Below, in pieces: positions 24,289-27,184 of a DNA stretch of 27,184 nt. The position numbers and the translations under genes are program-made. Source of the stretch: MESE01 sp036675035. GTDB taxonomy: Bacteria; Pseudomonadota; Gammaproteobacteria; Burkholderiales; Burkholderiaceae_D. A model generated the notes under the pieces. The model searched no databases. It saw only the letters and a program-made list of their open reading frames with translations, and was not told where the DNA came from. Within the stretch, counting starts at the first letter, position 1; each line of letters opens with the position of its first letter. Where the stretch lies: contig JAKFFO010000085.1 of the NCBI GenBank assembly GCA_036675035.1, positions 1-27,184 on the forward strand, in the 5' to 3' direction.

Positions 24289-25428
24289 ATGAATATCAAA
24301 CTCTGGCTTCCGTTTGTATTGGCGCCGCTGATCGGCGGCATAATCGGTCTGCAACTGTTTGAAGCCGGCCGCGATGAACCGATGGTGCCCGGAGCACAAC
24401 CGGACGCCGTCAAAACCGGCACCGTCGCCATGGCCGGTGAATTGGCCAATATCTTCGACCGCAGCGCACCTGCTGCAACGCAACTCCCCGACACTGAAGC
24501 GGCATTCAACGCCGCATTAAGCCAGGCGCCCGATCCATCCCGTCTACCGGTGCTGCAGGCAGCGTTTGTCCGCTGGCTGCTGCAGGCACCGGCCCAGGCA
24601 CTGGCAAATATCAACCGCATTCCGTCCGACGAGCGCCAGGAAGTCGTCGCCCATGGCTTGGCGCTGCTCGCCCAGCAGCGGCCTGGCGACTTCCTGAATT
24701 ATGCCAACGGCATGACCGACAACTACACCAACTATATGGCAGCGGCGATGGGGGTGCTGGCCGAGAGTCATGCCCGACTGGCACTGGAGCTGGTGCAGCG
24801 CAATCAGGGGCGGGCCGATCCGCACGGGGTCATCATCGGGGCGATATTGCCCGGGTTGATTCGCAACGATCTGGCGTTGGCCGCGGACACGATCGCGGCG
24901 ATGCAAGATCGGGCCTCGATCGCGCATCTGCAGCAAGTGGCGGCCGCCTATGCGCAGCACGATCCGAAACAGGCGTACGACTGGGTACGCCGGGTGTTGG
25001 CCAACCGTACCGACATTGCGCCGACACAGATATTGAACGACATTGCCGGCAGCCTGGTGGCGCGCAATCCGGCCGATGCGGCCGCGTATCTGAACCGCAC
25101 GACCGATCCGGTGATCCGCAAGAGTTTGCTGGCCGAGATTTCGATCCAGAAAGGCCAGGAAGATCTGACGGCAGCGTGGACCTGGCTGGATCAGTATCGG
25201 GGCGATGCCCAGTATGGCGAGACCGCATTGAACCTGTTGTACCGCTGGTCGTATATCAAGCCCGAGGAAGTGGCTAAGCTCTTGCCGAAGGTGGCCGATG
25301 CACAGGTGCAAAGTATGGCAGCGACGCATTTGTCGCGGTTTTGGCGGCAGAAAGACCCGACCGGTTATCAAGTCTGGATCGCGTCGCTGCCGCCGGGCGC
25401 GATCAAGAACAGCGCCATGCAGCCGTAG
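24289..25428 (+). CDS. Membrane-anchored helical-repeat protein of unknown function
   Basis: Not recognised as a named family. 379 aa from the ATG at 24289, which has GGAGGAGG eleven bases upstream; a longer frame to 24103 crosses the terminator and is rejected. Visible: a short MNIKLW head, one membrane helix or uncleaved signal (about residues 5-23), a Pro/Ala-rich spacer, then an almost wholly alpha-helical body (about 65-370) of 30-40-residue units with recurring Ala/Leu pattern and phrases such as RLALELVQRNQGRADP, QVAAAYAQHDPKQAYDWVRR and IAGSLVARNPADAAAYLNR. This resembles TPR/HEAT-like scaffolds. Probably periplasmic and anchored in the inner membrane. It stands alone between the hydrolase terminator and ribB, so a link to polyester use is only positional. 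Confidence 0.75.
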   Translation: MNIKLWLPFVLAPLIGGIIGLQLFEAGRDEPMVPGAQPDAVKTGTVAMAGELANIFDRSAPAATQLPDTEAAFNAALSQAPDPSRLPVLQAAFVRWLLQAPAQALANINRIPSDERQEVVAHGLALLAQQRPGDFLNYANGMTDNYTNYMAAAMGVLAESHARLALELVQRNQGRADPHGVIIGAILPGLIRNDLALAADTIAAMQDRASIAHLQQVAAAYAQHDPKQAYDWVRRVLANRTDIAPTQILNDIAGSLVARNPADAAAYLNRTTDPVIRKSLLAEISIQKGQEDLTAAWTWLDQYRGDAQYGETALNLLYRWSYIKPEEVAKLLPKVADAQVQSMAATHLSRFWRQKDPTGYQVWIASLPPGAIKNSAMQP

Positions 25429-25472
25429 CGAGGTTCTGATCGACCCGAATGCCGAGCATTTCTGCATAAGAC

Positions 25473-25541
25473 ATTCTCGGGCAGATTTTTTCGCCCGGAC
25501 GACGAGAATCAACCCGGTTTTTCGCTTTGTGAAGCCGGGTT
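25473..25541 (+). repeat. Two inverted repeats between the helical-repeat gene and ribB
   Basis: First, ATTCTCG (25473-25479) / CGAGAAT (25503-25509), with an alternative inner CGGGC / GCCCG pairing. Second, AACCCGG (25511-25517) / CCGGGTT (25535-25541). Neither is followed by a T run, so termination is possible but not clear. No FMN riboswitch core was found in this 228-bp gap. Confidence 0.4.
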
Positions 25542-25656
25542 CGCAAAACATTGTAAAAACCGCGTTCAGGGAAGCAAAACAACGCATACTGCAGGCGCAA
25601 AGACCTCGATAGCTGGTAAATCCATTAAAATAGCCGGCTACTCAGGGTTTAACGTC

Positions 25657-26769
25657 ATGTCCATTTCAAATACACAAGAAATCATCACCGAATTGCGGGC
25701 CGGTCGCATGGTCATTCTGGTCGATGAAGAAGATCGTGAAAACGAAGGCGATCTGGTTCTCGCGGCAGAATTCGTCACGCCGGAAGCAATCAATTTCATG
25801 GCCAGATTCGGCCGCGGCCTGATTTGCCTGACGCTGACCGAAGAACGGTGCAGGCAGCTGGACCTGTCGATGATGACAACGCGTAACGGCACGTCTTACG
25901 GAACCAATTTCACCGTGTCGATCGAAGCGGCCGAAGGCGTCACTACCGGCATTTCTGCAGCGGATCGCGCCAAAACGATTCAGGTAGCGGTGGCGAAGCA
26001 CGCCAAAGCATCCGACATCGTCCAGCCGGGACATATCTTTCCGTTGAAAGCGCAAAAAGGCGGCGTGTTGATGCGCGCGGGACATACCGAAGCCGGTTGC
26101 GATCTCGCGGAACTCGCCGGCTTGACGCCGGCCTCGGTGATCTGCGAAATCATGAAGGACGACGGCACGATGGCACGACTGCCCGATCTGCTGGAGTTCG
26201 CCAGGGAACATCGCTTGAAAATCGGCACCATTGCCGATCTGATTCATTACCGCAGCAGAAATGAAAGTATCGTGGAACGGATCGCCGAGCGCACCATGTC
26301 TACCGCGCACGGCGAATTCAAGGCGGTTGCCTATCGCGACAAGCCGAGCGGCGGCGCGCATCTGGCGCTGGTGCACGGCACAGTCATACCGGAATCCGAA
26401 ACGCTGGTGCGGGTGCATCAGCCGGTTTCTTTCCTGGATTTGCTGGAAATCCAGGCTACAACACACTCGTGGAATATGGCGTCGGCAATGGCGGCGATCA
26501 AGGCATCCGAGCGCGGCGTCATGGTGCTGCTCAATTGCGAAGAATCCGCCGAGCAGATGTTTGCCCAGTTTGCCGCACTGAATACACCCGATACCCGTCC
26601 TCAGCCGCGCGGCGCGCGCATGGATTTGCGTACTTACGGTATCGGCGCACAAATCCTGAAGGACCTGAACGTCGGCAAGATGAAATTGCTGGCCAATCCG
26701 CGGAAAATGCCTTCAATGACCGGATTTGACCTGGAGGTCGTCGGTTATCAAGCCACACCCGAGCGGTAG
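25657..26769 (+). CDS. ribB: 3,4-dihydroxy-2-butanone 4-phosphate synthase with degenerate GTP cyclohydrolase II-like domain (RibBX type)
   Basis: 370 aa. The N-terminal half (1-200) is a complete DHBP synthase, which turns ribulose 5-phosphate into the four-carbon unit of riboflavin: DEEDRENEGDL (23-33), MMTTRNGTSYGTNF, GHIFPLKAQKGGVLMRAGHTEA and ICEIMKDDGTMAR. The C-terminal half (about 205-370) has the RibA fold pattern (LRTYGIGAQILKDLNVGKMKLLANP). It lacks the three zinc cysteines that RibA carries after VRVHxE (here VRVHQPVSFLDLLEIQ), so it should not be an active GTP cyclohydrolase II. This hybrid is known in proteobacteria as RibBX. AGGG lies about 11 bases before the ATG, and TAAAAT at 25626-25631 may be its -10. 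ribH follows 100 bp downstream. Confidence 0.93.
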   Translation: MSISNTQEIITELRAGRMVILVDEEDRENEGDLVLAAEFVTPEAINFMARFGRGLICLTLTEERCRQLDLSMMTTRNGTSYGTNFTVSIEAAEGVTTGISAADRAKTIQVAVAKHAKASDIVQPGHIFPLKAQKGGVLMRAGHTEAGCDLAELAGLTPASVICEIMKDDGTMARLPDLLEFAREHRLKIGTIADLIHYRSRNESIVERIAERTMSTAHGEFKAVAYRDKPSGGAHLALVHGTVIPESETLVRVHQPVSFLDLLEIQATTHSWNMASAMAAIKASERGVMVLLNCEESAEQMFAQFAALNTPDTRPQPRGARMDLRTYGIGAQILKDLNVGKMKLLANPRKMPSMTGFDLEVVGYQATPER

Positions 26770-26869
26770 GTTCTTTTGCACGATGTACGCCACGTTGTCA
26801 GGACAGTGTTAATCATCGGTTTTCTTCGAACTTCAACGAGATATGCGCAAACGCGCGGTAAGGAACGCC

Positions 26870-27184
26870 ATGACGGTAGGAATATACGAAAGCAATTTTG
26901 ACGGCCAGGGTTTGCGTGTCGGGATTGCACAGGCGCGCTTCAATGAAGACGTGTGCCATGGCCTGGTGTCGGCATGCCTTGCAGAACTGAAGCGCCTTGG
27001 CGTTGCAGACGAGGACATACTCCATGTGACGGTACCGGGTGCGCTCGAAATTCCACTGGCGTTACAGAAGATGGCGGAAACCCAGCAATTCGATGCGCTG
27101 ATCGCGCTCGGTGCGGTGATTCGCGGTGAGACCTATCATTTTGAATTGGTGTCGAACGAGTCCGGCGCCGGCATTTCCAGGGTC
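26870..27184 (+). CDS. ribH: 6,7-dimethyl-8-ribityllumazine synthase (partial, N-terminal part)
   Basis: Lumazine synthase, first 105 codons, cut by the right edge. It joins the pyrimidine from RibD with the butanone phosphate from RibB to make the substrate of RibE. Visible family marks: VGIAQARFNEDVCHGLVSAC, the VPGALEIPLALQKMA motif and the ALGAVIRGETYHFELVSNESG active-site stretch. The catalytic histidine region is present. The ATG at 26870 has AAGGA five bases upstream; an in-frame ATG at 26843 is a weaker alternative. It lies in the usual order after ribB. Confidence 0.95.
   Translation, partial: MTVGIYESNFDGQGLRVGIAQARFNEDVCHGLVSACLAELKRLGVADEDILHVTVPGALEIPLALQKMAETQQFDALIALGAVIRGETYHFELVSNESGAGISRV

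Noticed and set aside
25429..25656. FMN riboswitch before ribB
   Set aside because: The conserved FMN-element core sequences are not present; only two simple inverted repeats are seen.
17515..25656. Mobile element carrying the esterase/hydrolase block
   Set aside because: No transposase, integrase, tRNA target or terminal repeats could be found at either side.

Overview
This window looks like a chromosomal segment from a betaproteobacterium of the order Burkholderiales, most likely Oxalobacteraceae-like (Herminiimonas/Noviherbaspirillum-type). The reasons are the gene orders (ybgC-tolQRAB; glyA-nrdR-minor pilins-rib genes), the PabB-PabC fusion, the RibB protein with a degenerate RibA-like half, and the moderate-to-high GC content. 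The family placement is an inference from gene order and protein flavour, not from a search.

Left part (1-5.9 kb, minus strand): core housekeeping genes. These are tolB (cut by the window edge), tolA, tolR, tolQ and ybgC of the cell-envelope Tol-Pal system, then a YdfG-type short-chain dehydrogenase and a bifunctional pabBC gene for p-aminobenzoate. A divergent regulatory region (about 5.9-6.38 kb) holds a good sigma-70 promoter and a clear ZTP (pfl-motif) riboswitch controlling glyA.

Middle (6.4-17.5 kb, plus strand): glyA with a strong terminator, nrdR, then a tightly overlapping type IV minor-pilin operon (pilV, pilW, pilX, pilY1, pilE, fimT). Next come ribD and ribE of riboflavin synthesis. 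The remaining riboflavin genes, ribB (RibBX type) and ribH (cut by the right edge), lie about 8 kb further on.

The stretch that splits the riboflavin genes (about 17.5-25.4 kb) is the most interesting part. It holds a large MalT/AlkS-like LuxR-family ATPase regulator, a type-B carboxylesterase lipoprotein (minus strand), a secreted PETase-like polyester hydrolase with an extra N-terminal beta-rich domain (plus strand), and a membrane-anchored helical-repeat protein of unknown function. The esterase and the PETase-like gene are divergent and share a 437-bp intergenic region carrying a perfect 13-bp inverted repeat. My reading is a candidate regulated polyester-utilisation module: the secreted hydrolase cuts polymer, the lipoprotein esterase processes soluble esters, and the LuxR-type protein may control both. 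The enzyme family calls are strong. The substrate and the regulatory link are inference.

No tRNA, rRNA, CRISPR array, insertion sequence, integrase or phage gene was seen.
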